Origin: Comamonadaceae bacterium | Lineage (GTDB): Bacteria; Pseudomonadota; Gammaproteobacteria; Burkholderiales; Burkholderiaceae_C | DNA length: 45,053 nucleotides | Reading direction: 5' to 3' | Assembly (NCBI GenBank): GCA_947478725.1 | Contig: CANJWZ010000036.1 | Location: 1 to 45,053, forward strand | In this document: positions 1 to 8,354 of the stretch, piece by piece | How the letters are laid out: each line of letters begins with the position of its first letter | Numbering within the stretch: the stretch's first letter is position 1 | Notes under the pieces: generated by a model | Seen by the model: only the letters and a program-made list of their open reading frames with translations | Databases searched by the model: none | What the model was told of the DNA's origin: nothing | Made by a program: the position numbers and the translations under genes

Positions 1-932
1 AAGTAGGCACGGGCAACGTGACCACGGCGGCCTTGACGGCTGGCATGTTGTCCATCAACGGCTACCAGGTCGGTGCATCCGTATCAGACGGTGTGTCTTT
101 TGCCAACGCCGATGCCAGCGGCATTGCCAAAGCGGCAGCGATCAATGCGGTTTCGGGCCAAACTGGGGTGAATGCCACGGTGGGTGCAACGTCCATAGCT
201 GGCATTGCTGCGACCGCGTTTATAGCCACCGTGGCCGGCGCCGTGGTGATCAACGGTGTCGATATTGGCGTGATCCCCGCAGGCACCGCCGCTGGCGACC
301 GCGGTACCCAAACCGCTGCAGCGGTCAATGCCAAGTCATCGCAAACTGGCGTCACGGCAACGGTTGCTACCGGAGGTCTGGTGACACTGACTGCAGCCGA
401 TGGCCGCAACATCACTGTTAAAACAACGCTTGCTGGCTTCGCCGCAACTGGCCTGGGCGCTACGGCTGGCGCTGACCCCGCGACCTCAACCACCACCACG
501 ACCTCGAAGTTAACACTGTCAAGCAGCAGCCAGGCAGGCATCACCGTGGGTGGCAACGACGGGTGGGCAGCCGCCGGCTTGGACATTACGGCCGTCGCAG
601 CCACAGCAACAGCTGGCGCGGGTGTCTCCTCGCTCGACCTGACGACAGCGGCCGGCGCCCAATTGGCGTTGGCAACCCTGGACAAGGCCATCAACACCAT
701 CACCGACTCCCGCGCCTCGATGGGTGCTTACCAAAACCGCCTGGCTGCTTCGGTTTCTAACCTGGAAACCTATTCGCAGAATTTACAAGCCTCACGCAGC
801 CGCATCCTGGACACCGACTACGCCAAAGAGTCGACCAACCTGGCCAAGTCGCAAATCATCGCCCAAGCCGCCACCGCCATGCTGGCCCAGGCCAACCAGT
901 CGCAGCAAGGCGTGCTGGCCCTGCTCAAGTAA
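1..932 (+). CDS. fliC: Flagellin, 3' part (5' end outside the window)
   Basis: Structural subunit of the flagellar filament, exported through the flagellar type III system. The frame is open from base 3, so the gene begins upstream and the GTG at 18 is not a start. The last 45 or so residues are the conserved D0/D1 helix, with SRILDTDYAKES followed by an Ala/Gln-rich stretch ending GVLALLK, as in bacterial flagellins. The visible central part is Ala/Thr/Gly rich and holds two Flagellin_IN-type repeats (AINAVSGQTGVNATV near residue 42 and AAVNAKSSQTGVTATV near residue 102, counted from the GTG at 18), typical of the variable surface domains. A strong terminator follows. The final 96 bases are repeated almost exactly at 2056-2151, showing that a second flagellin gene once lay downstream. 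Confidence 0.95.
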   Translation, partial: VGTGNVTTAALTAGMLSINGYQVGASVSDGVSFANADASGIAKAAAINAVSGQTGVNATVGATSIAGIAATAFIATVAGAVVINGVDIGVIPAGTAAGDRGTQTAAAVNAKSSQTGVTATVATGGLVTLTAADGRNITVKTTLAGFAATGLGATAGADPATSTTTTTSKLTLSSSSQAGITVGGNDGWAAAGLDITAVAATATAGAGVSSLDLTTAAGAQLALATLDKAINTITDSRASMGAYQNRLAASVSNLETYSQNLQASRSRILDTDYAKESTNLAKSQIIAQAATAMLAQANQSQQGVLALLK

Positions 933-971
933 GCGCAAACCCCTGACGCATCGGGCGCAAGCCCGACACCC

Positions 972-1003
972 TAAAAAAGGCCAGCTACAAGCTGGCCTTT
1001 TTT
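972..1003 (+). terminator. Rho-independent terminator of the flagellin gene
   Basis: A perfect 7-bp stem GGCCAGC/GCTGGCC (978-984 and 990-996) encloses the loop TACAA. It is preceded by an A-run and followed by TTTTTT. It lies 40 bases after the flagellin stop and should end its transcript. Confidence 0.9.
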
Positions 1004-1094
1004 ATTGCTTGATATGACGACGGACAGTACAGTTAGGTTTTTGGCTTAGGTGCGTTCGACCTCGGCTTAGCCTATCGGGTAGCTGCTATCAGTT

Positions 1095-1122
1095 TTGTAA
1101 ATCGTACCAAGTTTGATACACT
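1095..1122 (+). promoter_or_regulatory. Promoter and probable autoregulatory operator of the HigBA-like pair
   Basis: The 16-bp dyad GTACCAAGTTTGATAC (1104-1119; half-sites GTAnCAA/TTGnTAC) lies just before the toxin start at 1128. A plausible sigma-70 promoter overlaps it: TTGTAA at 1095-1100, a 16-base spacer, and TACACT at 1117-1122. An operator lying between -35 and -10 fits repression by the HTH antitoxin. The dyad is seen directly; its binding by the antitoxin is inferred. Confidence 0.5.
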
Positions 1123-1127
1123 AGGCC

Positions 1128-1484
1128 ATGGAGAACAAAGCCCCACCAACTTTAGGCGCACAGTTTTTCCGGACGGATGCCGGTGGTGAACCGGTTCGTG
1201 ATTGGTTGAAGGATCTGCCCGTCGTTGAGCGTAAGACGATTGGCGAAGACATCAAGACCGTTCAGTTCGGCTGGCCCTTGGGCATGCCGCTGGTAGCGCA
1301 TCTCGAAAATGGTATCTGGGAGGTCCGCACGAGGTTGAGCAATCGAATTGCCCGAGTGCTGTTTGTTCTGGATGGAGACGTGATGGTTTTGCTGCATGGT
1401 TTCATCAAGAAGGAGCAGAAAACTCCCAAGCCGGAACTGGATTTGGCAAAAGAACGGCTCAAACTGTTGAAGAGGAAAAAATGA
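1128..1484 (+). CDS. RelE/HigB-superfamily toxin, phage Gp49-like (DUF891)
   Basis: Probable toxin of a type II toxin-antitoxin pair, 118 residues. It has the pattern of Gp49-like/HigB toxins: an early WLKDLP segment, then the beta-strand core HLENGIWEVRTRL followed by a strand of the type RVLFVLDGDVMVLLHGF, then a Lys-rich end (FIKKEQKTP to KLLKRKK). In this family the core carries the mRNA-cleaving basic residues at the ribosome. The stop overlaps the start of the HTH antitoxin gene by four bases (ATGA), the toxin-first order of higBA. The pair sits between an intact flagellin 3' end and a broken second one, so it probably arrived by recombination or insertion. Confidence 0.85.
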   Translation: MENKAPPTLGAQFFRTDAGGEPVRDWLKDLPVVERKTIGEDIKTVQFGWPLGMPLVAHLENGIWEVRTRLSNRIARVLFVLDGDVMVLLHGFIKKEQKTPKPELDLAKERLKLLKRKK

Positions 1485-1768
1485 AAAATCCAAACATTGG
1501 CAGCGACTTCGATGACTTCCTTGCGCAGGAGGGCATGCTTGAAGAGGTGACTGCTGTGGCGGTTAAAAGGGTAATCGCCTGGCAGATTGAACAAGAGATG
1601 TCGGCTCAAAAAATCACCAAGACTGCGATGGCGAAGAAGATGCGAACCAGTCGCGCCTCGCTCAACCGTTTGCTGGACGAAAACGATACCAGTCTTACTT
1701 TGACAACTTTGGCGGGGGCAGCAGCGGCTCTTGGCCAACGCATCAAACTTGAGTTAACGCCCGTCTGA
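1481..1768 (+). CDS. XRE-family HTH antitoxin (HigA-like)
   Basis: Probable antitoxin and autorepressor, 95 residues. The first half (to about residue 45) is a helical toxin-contacting arm. A helix-turn-helix follows at roughly residues 45-75: KTAMAKKMRTSRASLNRLLD, the XRE pattern in which AMAKKM is the first helix and SRASLNRLL the recognition helix. The end (TLAGAAAALGQRIKLELTPV) matches HigA-type proteins that partner Gp49-like toxins. It overlaps the toxin gene by four bases, so the two are translationally coupled. The dyad at 1104-1119 is its likely operator. Confidence 0.85.
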   Translation: MKNPNIGSDFDDFLAQEGMLEEVTAVAVKRVIAWQIEQEMSAQKITKTAMAKKMRTSRASLNRLLDENDTSLTLTTLAGAAAALGQRIKLELTPV

Positions 1769-2351
1769 ATGCCCGATCAACTTGACGGGTTGTGATTGCG
1801 TGCCGGCCCACAACGCTACAAATGCTCGGCGTCAAGGTAGATGTGTTGACCCCAAACGCATTACCAGATTCTTTTCGCTCACACGTCCTTAGCCAAGCCC
1901 AGCCCATATGAAAGATCCGCAGCGGTTAGCGGACTATGTCTGCTTGCAGGCGGCTTTTTTTCGACTCTACCGGCTACTGCGGGCCCGTACAGTGGTTCAT
2001 GCTGCATGGATCTTGGATTTAGCCTGGGATGACAACCAAAGTTCGGGATGATGACAACCTGGCCAAGTCGCAAATCATTGCGCAAGCCGCCACCGCCATG
2101 CTGGCCCAGGCCAACCAGTCGCAGCAAGGCGTGCTGGCCCTGCTGAAGTAAGCAAGAAGCCCCTGGCGCGTCGGGCGCAAGCCTGATGCCCTCAAAATCG
2201 GCTACACCCGGCCTGTCAAATGCAAGGACGCCCACGGGGTGTCGGTGATCAAGCCCCCCATCGCCAGTGCAAAAGCCACCCTGGCAATTTGAGGGAAAAA
2301 CCAGTTTCGGAGATAGCTCACGAGGTACAGCCCCGCGCCGACTGAGCGGAG
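1769..2351. other. Intergenic region with no intact gene
   Basis: About 580 bases. Only the flagellin 3' remnant at 2055-2151 is recognisable. Similarity to the sequence after the first flagellin stop continues weakly to about 2190, but the terminator stem there is degraded. Bases 1769-2050 and 2200-2350 show no gene I can support. Confidence 0.6.
2055..2151 (+). pseudogene. 3' remnant of a second flagellin gene
   Basis: Bases 2055-2151 repeat 836-932 at an offset of 1219 with only a few substitutions. They encode the same last 31 residues (from NLAKSQIIAQAA to GVLALLK) and the same stop codon. Upstream of 2055 the similarity ends abruptly in unrelated sequence, so no start or body remains and no protein should be made. 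It is the scar of an ancestral tandem flagellin duplication, or of a recombination that brought in the toxin-antitoxin pair lying between the two copies. Confidence 0.9.
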
Positions 2352-2366
2352 TGGCACGGTCTTTGC
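2352..2366 (+). promoter_or_regulatory. Sigma-54 (RpoN) promoter
   Basis: TGGCAC (2352-2357), a 5-base spacer and TTGC (2363-2366) match the sigma-54 consensus TGGCAC-N5-TTGC exactly, with GG and GC at the -24 and -12 positions. Transcription would start near 2378, about 38 bases before the ATG at 2416. It is therefore placed to drive the sigma-54 activator gene and probably the fliE-J genes behind it, a common class II flagellar arrangement. Confidence 0.85.
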
Positions 2367-2415
2367 TGCTCATGGTGTATCTGACGCTTTACCGACACCT
2401 ACCAATTACTTGAAC

Positions 2416-3945
2416 ATGCCTACGACAGCCCCTCTCCACCTTGTGTGGTTGGACCCCTTTCACCCGCTCGCGCCGACTGAGCAGGCGCAGCTGGCGCAGG
2501 CGGGCCTGTTGGTTGGTGTGGTTCGCACAATGGATGAGCTGCAAGCCGAGCTGGCGCAAGAGCGCGCCGCGGTGCTGGTGTTGGGACTGGGCAGCGATGT
2601 CTCGTTGCTGGTTGACAGCCTGCAGCTGATGGAGGAGGCGCCAAGCCTGCCGGTGATTTGCCGGGTAGAACGGCGCCACCTGGAGCTGGCGGTCAGCGCG
2701 ATCCGGCACGGCGCCTGCCATGTTTTGGCCGCCGACGACTGGACCGCCAAAAGCTGGGCGTCAGCCCTGAGCTGCGCCACTGGCAGCAGCCAGCCCAACG
2801 ACACCAAAAGTGCCGAGCCCGCGCGCCACGCCAAGTTGGCAAGCACCCCAGCCGCCCGAACCGAGCCTGAAGCCGCCGTGCGCAGTGTCGTGTATGTGGA
2901 CCCGGTCAGCCGCAATTTGCTGGCGCTGGCCCAAAGAGTGGCCCAGGCCGATGTGACGGTGTTGGTAGAGGGCCCGACGGGCTCTGGCAAAGAAGTGTTG
3001 GCGCGGGTGTTGCACGAATCGTCGCCCGCTGCTGCTGGCCCTTTTATTGGCCTGAACTGCGCTGCCATGCCCGAGCACATGATTGAGGACATGTTGTTTG
3101 GACACGAAAAGGGCGCTTTCACGGGCGCTCTTAAAGAGCACCGGGGCTTGTTTGAGCAGGCTCAGGGTGGAACCTTGTTTTTAGACGAAATTGCCGAGCT
3201 GGCCCTGCCCTTGCAGGCCAAGCTGCTGCGGGTATTGCAAGAGCGCAGCCTGACCCGACTGGGCGGCGAACGCAGCATTGCACTGTCGCTGCGGGTGATC
3301 GCCGCCACCAACAAAGACTTGCGTCAGGCCATTGCCCAGCGCGAGTTTCGCGAAGATTTGTACTTCCGGCTGAGCACTTTCAAGTTGCGTATTCCAGCGC
3401 TGACCGAGCGCAAGGGCGACATTTTCCCGCTGGTGTCACGGCTGCTGGCGCGTTATCAGCCGAGCGGCATCAGCCCTGCCCCGGGTTGGCAGCTCAGCGC
3501 CGCCGCGCAGGCCCAGCTGCTGGCTTATGCCTGGCCGGGCAATGTGCGCGAGCTGGAAAACGTGGTGCAACGCGCCATGGTGCTGTGCTCTGACCAGAAA
3601 ATTGACACCCAACACCTGATGTTTGACGACACCAGCGAGCTACAGCTGGTCGCCGGGTCGGTGGCATCTGGCTGGGCTGACCTGCTGCCAAGCCCGGTCG
3701 CAACTGCCCACAGCCCAGAGCTGTCGGTGCCAAGCGGCGAAGCGCTGAGTTCCAGCAAACCACTGCAAGCCGCCGTCAAGCACAACGAGCAGCATTTGAT
3801 ACGCACCGCCCTTGAAAGCTCCGACAGCCGGATCGAAGCGGCTCAAAAGCTTGGCATCAGTCCGCGCACCCTGCGCTACAAACTGGCCCGTTTGCGCGAC
3901 GCTCATCCTGCGTCCGCTCTCAGTTTAGAAACCCTTAGCCATTAA
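2416..3945 (+). CDS. Sigma-54-dependent flagellar activator (FleQ/FlrC-like)
   Basis: Bacterial enhancer-binding protein that uses ATP to open sigma-54 promoters, here probably those of flagellar genes. From the N-terminus: a receiver-like domain (residues 10-115), a linker, a AAA+ domain (about 160-400) with Walker A GPTGSGKE (near 188), the sigma-54 contact loop GAFTGA (near 235) and Walker B TLFLDE (near 255), then a Fis-type HTH at the end (AAQKLGISPRTLRYKL). In the receiver the strand that normally ends in the phosphorylated Asp reads VLVLGLGSD, with Gly at the expected position. It is therefore probably not switched by phosphorylation, and no histidine kinase gene is adjacent. The ATG at 2416 is preferred over the TTG at 2410; neither has a clear ribosome site. 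Confidence 0.9.
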   Translation: MPTTAPLHLVWLDPFHPLAPTEQAQLAQAGLLVGVVRTMDELQAELAQERAAVLVLGLGSDVSLLVDSLQLMEEAPSLPVICRVERRHLELAVSAIRHGACHVLAADDWTAKSWASALSCATGSSQPNDTKSAEPARHAKLASTPAARTEPEAAVRSVVYVDPVSRNLLALAQRVAQADVTVLVEGPTGSGKEVLARVLHESSPAAAGPFIGLNCAAMPEHMIEDMLFGHEKGAFTGALKEHRGLFEQAQGGTLFLDEIAELALPLQAKLLRVLQERSLTRLGGERSIALSLRVIAATNKDLRQAIAQREFREDLYFRLSTFKLRIPALTERKGDIFPLVSRLLARYQPSGISPAPGWQLSAAAQAQLLAYAWPGNVRELENVVQRAMVLCSDQKIDTQHLMFDDTSELQLVAGSVASGWADLLPSPVATAHSPELSVPSGEALSSSKPLQAAVKHNEQHLIRTALESSDSRIEAAQKLGISPRTLRYKLARLRDAHPASALSLETLSH

Positions 3946-3968
3946 ACCGCCCTGTCAGGAAAGCCACC

Positions 3969-4307
3969 ATGATTGAACAAGCCACCTCTGCCAGCAGCAT
4001 CGCCGCCATGCTCAAGACCTTGCAATCCCACGCGGCGCAAGCCAGTGGCCAGGGGCAAAACGCGGCAGCGGGCGTCGCGGCCCCCGCCACCGATTTTTCT
4101 GACCTGATCCGTCAGGCCATTGGTCAAACCAATGCGGCTCAGCTGAATTCGCAAAACACCACCGAAGCCTTCGAGCGCGGCGAATCCGTTCCCCTGACGG
4201 ATGTCGTGCTCAAAATGCAAAAAGCGTCACTGTCTTTTGAGGCCACCTTGCAAGTCAGAAACAAGGTGCTCAAGGCCTACGAAGACGTCATGAACATGCC
4301 TGTGTAA
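3969..4307 (+). CDS. fliE: Flagellar hook-basal body protein FliE
   Basis: Small basal-body protein that joins the MS ring to the proximal rod and is needed for the export gate. It is 112 residues, the usual length. The C-terminal half carries the family pattern: DFSDLIRQAI, then SVPLTDVVLKMQKASLSFE, then LQVRNKVLKAYEDVMNMPV. The N-terminal third is Ala/Gln rich and variable. The start has a good ribosome site (AGGAAA). It opens the fliEFGHIJ run in the usual order, 23 bases after the activator gene. Confidence 0.97.
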   Translation: MIEQATSASSIAAMLKTLQSHAAQASGQGQNAAAGVAAPATDFSDLIRQAIGQTNAAQLNSQNTTEAFERGESVPLTDVVLKMQKASLSFEATLQVRNKVLKAYEDVMNMPV

Positions 4308-4356
4308 CACCATCGCTGGCACACGACTCCCCCTACCGCGCTGAAAGACCCTGCTC

Positions 4357-6252
4357 ATGGCAACTGCTACCGCACAAGCTGAAACGTTTTTACCCGCCAC
4401 CGCCGACGCCGGTAGCCAGATGGTGCGCAGCGGCGTGGCCGACAGGCGTGCACCTGGTGGTGCCCAGGCGCAGGACCAGACCGGCCTGACCACGCGGTAC
4501 AACGGCGGCAACCCGATGGCTTCAGCTGACCAGGGTCTGTTCGCTCCCATCAGGCAAGTGATGGCGCAACCCACCGTCAAAAAAGCCTTGCCCCTGATGT
4601 TGGTGGCGCTGGCACTGCTGACCTTTGCGCTGGTCTATTCTTTGATCAACGCACCCAGCTATCGCCCGGTGGTCACGGGTGTGACCGAGGGCGACCAGCA
4701 GGCGGTGCTGGAGGCTTTGAAGGCAGGTGAATTCAAACCCCAGATCGACGCGAGCAGCGGCCAAATCACCGTGCCGAGCAGCCGCTATCACGAAGCGCGA
4801 ATCTTTTTGGCGTCCAAGGGCTTGCCAAAAACCGCAGCGGGAAGTTTGGACAACTTCAAAGACCAGTCGTCCTTGACCAGCAGTCAGTTTATGGAACAGG
4901 TGCGCTACAACGCTGTCATGGAACAAGAAATGGCGCGCAGCATTCTGAAAATCGATTCGATTCAAAGCGCCCGTGTCCATTTGGCGACCACCAAACCGTC
5001 GGTGTTTGTGCGCGACCGCACACCGCCCAAAGCATCAGTTGTGGTAACGCCGCACACCGGGCGCAGTGTCACCTCCACGCAAGTTCAGGCCATCGTCCAT
5101 TTGGTCGCCTCCAGCGTGCCCTCGCTGACGCCGGACAACGTGGTGGTGGTGGACAACGTTGGCAAATTGATGACCGACGCTGAGTCTGACCGTTCCATGG
5201 GCATGAACGCGGGCCAGACCAAGCACAAACAAGCCCTGGAAGAGGTGTATCGCCAGCGCGTGATTCAGATCCTGTCGCCCATCGTGGGCGAAGGCAATGT
5301 GCGCTCACAAGTCAATCTGGCGCTGGATTTCAGCCAGACTGAAATCACAGTGGAAGACTTTGACAACCAGGGCAAGGGAAGCAAAACCCGGTCAGAAACC
5401 AAGAGCGAGGACCGCAGCAGCACCAAAGAGTCAGCAGGTGGCGTTCCGGGCAGCCTGTCCAACACCGCCCCGACTGCGCCAGTCGCCACGACCAACACCA
5501 GCGCGACGCCGACTGCCGGAGCGACCGATGATCGCGGTACGGTGGCAAGCCGCAGCACCCTCAATTACGAAATGGACCGCTCGGTACGCCACACCAAGAG
5601 CGCCAGCGGTAACGTCCAGCGCATGAGCGTGGCGGTGGTGATCAACGAACGCGCGCCCACACCGCAGCCGAAAAACGACAAAGGCGAAGCGCAGCCCGCC
5701 AAAGCCAACCCGTTTAGCACGGAAGAGGTGGCGCGGATGCAGGAACTGGTTCGCGGCGTGGTCGGCTTTGACGAAGCCCGCAAAGACGTGGTGAGTGTGG
5801 TCCAGGCCAAATTTGAAGTGGAAGCACCGGTCGACCTGTCGGTTCCCTGGCACAAAGACGAGGCGATGCTGGCCAATATCAAAAGCGGGTTTTTAGGTCT
5901 GCTGTTTGTGGTGTTCTTGCTGCTGGTGGTGAGCCCGGTGATCAAGCACATGATGAAACGCGACAAAGAAGCAGCCGAAGCCGCAGCCACCACCTTGCAG
6001 CTGGCCAACGCAGCAGCACTGGGAATTGAAAACGCCGCCGAAGGTGGCGAAGAACCGGTCAAGGAGCTGTCTGCGTCTGAAACCCTGGAAGACATGAAGG
6101 CAAAAATGAAACAGAAAAAATCCAATATTTCAGCCGAAATGCTCGATACCGCCAATACTTACGACGACAAGGTCGCGCTGATTCGAATGATCGTTTCCGA
6201 CGATTCAGCACGCGTTGCCAGCGTGCTGAAGAACATGATCCGGCCGGGCTGA
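4357..6252 (+). CDS. fliF: Flagellar MS-ring protein FliF
   Basis: Forms the MS ring in the inner membrane around the export apparatus. It is 631 residues, slightly long. It has a first membrane segment at about 77-97, ring-building domains after it (SLTSSQFMEQVRYNAVMEQEMARSI is spread across one motif), a low-complexity Ser/Thr/Ala/Pro stretch near 350-400 within the beta-collar region, and a second membrane segment at about 510-530. The cytoplasmic tail contacts FliG and ends in MIRMIVSDDSARVASVLKNMI. The annotated start gives about 55 extra residues before the first membrane segment. The ATG at 4516 (MASADQG) is an alternative, and neither has a strong ribosome site. Confidence 0.96.
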   Translation: MATATAQAETFLPATADAGSQMVRSGVADRRAPGGAQAQDQTGLTTRYNGGNPMASADQGLFAPIRQVMAQPTVKKALPLMLVALALLTFALVYSLINAPSYRPVVTGVTEGDQQAVLEALKAGEFKPQIDASSGQITVPSSRYHEARIFLASKGLPKTAAGSLDNFKDQSSLTSSQFMEQVRYNAVMEQEMARSILKIDSIQSARVHLATTKPSVFVRDRTPPKASVVVTPHTGRSVTSTQVQAIVHLVASSVPSLTPDNVVVVDNVGKLMTDAESDRSMGMNAGQTKHKQALEEVYRQRVIQILSPIVGEGNVRSQVNLALDFSQTEITVEDFDNQGKGSKTRSETKSEDRSSTKESAGGVPGSLSNTAPTAPVATTNTSATPTAGATDDRGTVASRSTLNYEMDRSVRHTKSASGNVQRMSVAVVINERAPTPQPKNDKGEAQPAKANPFSTEEVARMQELVRGVVGFDEARKDVVSVVQAKFEVEAPVDLSVPWHKDEAMLANIKSGFLGLLFVVFLLLVVSPVIKHMMKRDKEAAEAAATTLQLANAAALGIENAAEGGEEPVKELSASETLEDMKAKMKQKKSNISAEMLDTANTYDDKVALIRMIVSDDSARVASVLKNMIRPG

Positions 6253-6274
6253 CGCGACCTGGGGACACCACAAA

Positions 6275-7345
6275 ATGGCAACACAAGCAACACCCGCGAC
6301 ACCGACCAGCAGCGAACCGAATGAGCTGGTCGATGAGGTACTGCGCAAAGAGCTCGACGGATTAACCGGCACCCAGCGCGCTGCGGTGTTGATGCTGCTG
6401 TTGGGCGAAGAGCAGGCCTCCGACATCATTCGTTTCCTCAATCCCAAGGAAGTTCAGGCGCTGGGCATGGCGATGGTTCAAGTGGCCGAGCTGTCGCAAG
6501 AAGCCGTCAATACCGTGCTCAATGATTTTCTGGCAACCATCAAGCGCCAGACGAGTTTGGGCTTGGGAAGTTCAGACTATGTCGAGAAGGTCTTCAAGCG
6601 CGCTTTGGGCGAGGACAAGGCCGCCTCCGTGCTGGGCCGCATCAACCCAGGCGCGGCCAGCAAGGGATTGGAGATTTTGAGCTGGATGGACGCGCGCTCG
6701 ATTGCCGACATGATCCAGGCAGAACATCCCCAGATGGTGGCGATTATTTTGTCGGTTCTCGACAATGGGGTGGCCGCCGAAGTTCTCAACTTTCTGCCGT
6801 CTGAGTCCCGTGCCGAGGTGATGCAACGCGTCGCCAGTCTGGAGACCGTCCAGCCTTCAGCCATGGAGGAGCTGGAGGGCATCATGAAAAAACAGTTCTC
6901 CAGCAACTCCTCAGCCAAGTCCTCGAGCTTCGGCGGAATCAAGGCTGCCGCCAATATTTTGAATCTGACCAAAACGGCACTGGAGACCTCGGTGATGGGC
7001 GGGCTGCGCACGCTGGACCCGGAGCTGATGCAGAAGATTCAAGACAATATGTTCACCTTTGAGAACCTCGTCACGGTCGATAACAAGGGCATCCAGGTCA
7101 TCATGCGCAATGTTGACCCTGACCAGATGATGGTGGCTCTGAAGGGCGGCAGCGACGATGTCAAAGATAAATTCTTCAGCAATATGTCTGAACGCGCCCG
7201 GGGCATGTTCAAGGACGACATGGAGGCCAAGGGTCCGATGCGTTTGTCGGATGTCGAAGAAGCTCAAAAAATCATCATGCGAACGGCGCGCAAACTGGCC
7301 GATGCGGGTGATCTCGTCTTAGGGGGCGGGGCAGACTATGTCTGA
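6275..7345 (+). CDS. fliG: Flagellar motor switch protein FliG
   Basis: Rotor protein of the C ring that couples stator ion flow to rotation and sets direction. It is 356 residues, about 20 more than usual because of a Thr/Pro/Ser-rich N-terminal extension. The EHPQ motif of the middle domain (AEHPQMVAIIL) is present. The C-terminal torque domain keeps the charged helix residues (DNKGIQVIMRNVDPDQMM, then NMSERARGMFKDDM) and the RLSDVEEAQKII end. It starts 22 bases after fliF. Its stop overlaps the start of fliH by eight bases. Confidence 0.97.
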   Translation: MATQATPATPTSSEPNELVDEVLRKELDGLTGTQRAAVLMLLLGEEQASDIIRFLNPKEVQALGMAMVQVAELSQEAVNTVLNDFLATIKRQTSLGLGSSDYVEKVFKRALGEDKAASVLGRINPGAASKGLEILSWMDARSIADMIQAEHPQMVAIILSVLDNGVAAEVLNFLPSESRAEVMQRVASLETVQPSAMEELEGIMKKQFSSNSSAKSSSFGGIKAAANILNLTKTALETSVMGGLRTLDPELMQKIQDNMFTFENLVTVDNKGIQVIMRNVDPDQMMVALKGGSDDVKDKFFSNMSERARGMFKDDMEAKGPMRLSDVEEAQKIIMRTARKLADAGDLVLGGGADYV

Positions 7346-8354
7346 TGCGCAGAGCGCCCCACCAGGGGCCGCTGCGCGAGCCGTCGGCCCGCGTCCAGCC
7401 CGGGTCTGGCAGGCGCTCGATTTGCTGCAACCCCAGGTCGCAGCAAGCAAATTTGAGGCGAACGCCTGGAACGCCAGCACCATTGCCTTGTTCGACGCCA
7501 CGGACTTCTCCCGTTTGACCGACGAAAGCGCGCGCGACCTGGCGCCGGCCTCAAGCGACAGCATCCCGGACGCTGCCCAGGCCGAGCTGAACATCAAACC
7601 CGCTGCCGCCCTTTCAGACCCGCTGGCAGCTGCCACGGCAGAAGCTGTGGCGCAGGCTCGCCTTGAAGGACACGCACAGGGGGTTGCAGAAACCCGGGTG
7701 GCGATGCAAGCTGAAATGGAACAGGCGCTCGAAACCCGCTTGGCCAGCGACCAGTCCCTGTTGGCGTCGATTCAGGCAGCCCTGGCGGTGCTGCAGCAAA
7801 GCCCCGACATTTATTTTGAGCCCCTCAAACGTCTGGCCTTGCATTTGGCCGAACACCTGGTGTCGGCCGAGCTGAATCTGGATGGCCACGCGATCGAACG
7901 CTTGGTGCAAGCCTGTGTCGATGAGCTGTCCGTCAGCGATACGTCGGTGATTCAGGTGGAACTGCATCCCAATGACCTGGCCGCCTGGGAAGACTTGCGC
8001 CAGCGCACTGGCATCAAAGGCGCGGCAGGCTTGCGAATGCAGGCCAATGAGGCGCTGTCCCAGGGCAGTGTCCGTGCCAGCACCAATCACACACAGGTCG
8101 AAGATTTGATCGCCGATCGACTCGCTGGCCTGGCCAGTGGGCTGGGGCTGAATGTGCAGCGTTGGCGCGACAACTCGGCGTTCAATCCCGACCGCGCAGA
8201 CAGCAAGCGAGCGACCGCGACACAGCAGCCGGCCCCACATCATGCCCCGCTGGATTCGACGCCAGCGCTGACCGATGCCAGGTCCAACCGGCCGGATGGC
8301 CTGGCGGCTGACCCGAGCGACAAAGCTGTTCTTGAGGTCGAGTCAGATGTCTGA
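7338..8354 (+). CDS. fliH: Flagellar assembly protein FliH
   Basis: Peripheral stator of the export ATPase; it binds FliI and links it to the C ring. It is 338 residues, longer than the common 230-270, because both ends are extended by unconserved Ala/Pro-rich sequence. The conserved part is a helix with repeated Ala/Gly (ATAEAVAQARLEGHAQGVAET, broken by heptads) followed by the C-terminal FliH domain (LALHLAEHLVSAELNLDG, VQVELHPND-like IQVELHPNDLAAWE, and DLIADRLAGLASGL). It overlaps fliG by eight and fliI by eight bases, so the three are translationally coupled. Confidence 0.92.
   Translation: MSDAQSAPPGAAARAVGPRPARVWQALDLLQPQVAASKFEANAWNASTIALFDATDFSRLTDESARDLAPASSDSIPDAAQAELNIKPAAALSDPLAAATAEAVAQARLEGHAQGVAETRVAMQAEMEQALETRLASDQSLLASIQAALAVLQQSPDIYFEPLKRLALHLAEHLVSAELNLDGHAIERLVQACVDELSVSDTSVIQVELHPNDLAAWEDLRQRTGIKGAAGLRMQANEALSQGSVRASTNHTQVEDLIADRLAGLASGLGLNVQRWRDNSAFNPDRADSKRATATQQPAPHHAPLDSTPALTDARSNRPDGLAADPSDKAVLEVESDV

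Noticed and set aside
62..703. Long minus-strand open frame opposite the flagellin
   Set aside because: Val/Ala/Pro-rich shadow of the repetitive flagellin sequence, with no ribosome site or family.
1879..2373. 164-codon minus-strand frame
   Set aside because: It runs antisense through the flagellin remnant and shows no domain.
2460..3122. 220-codon minus-strand frame within the activator gene
   Set aside because: Shadow of the AAA+ coding strand; low-complexity product.
8275..8346. Upstream start for fliI
   Set aside because: Adds residues unlike FliI and lies inside fliH; the ATG at 8347 gives the normal N-terminus.
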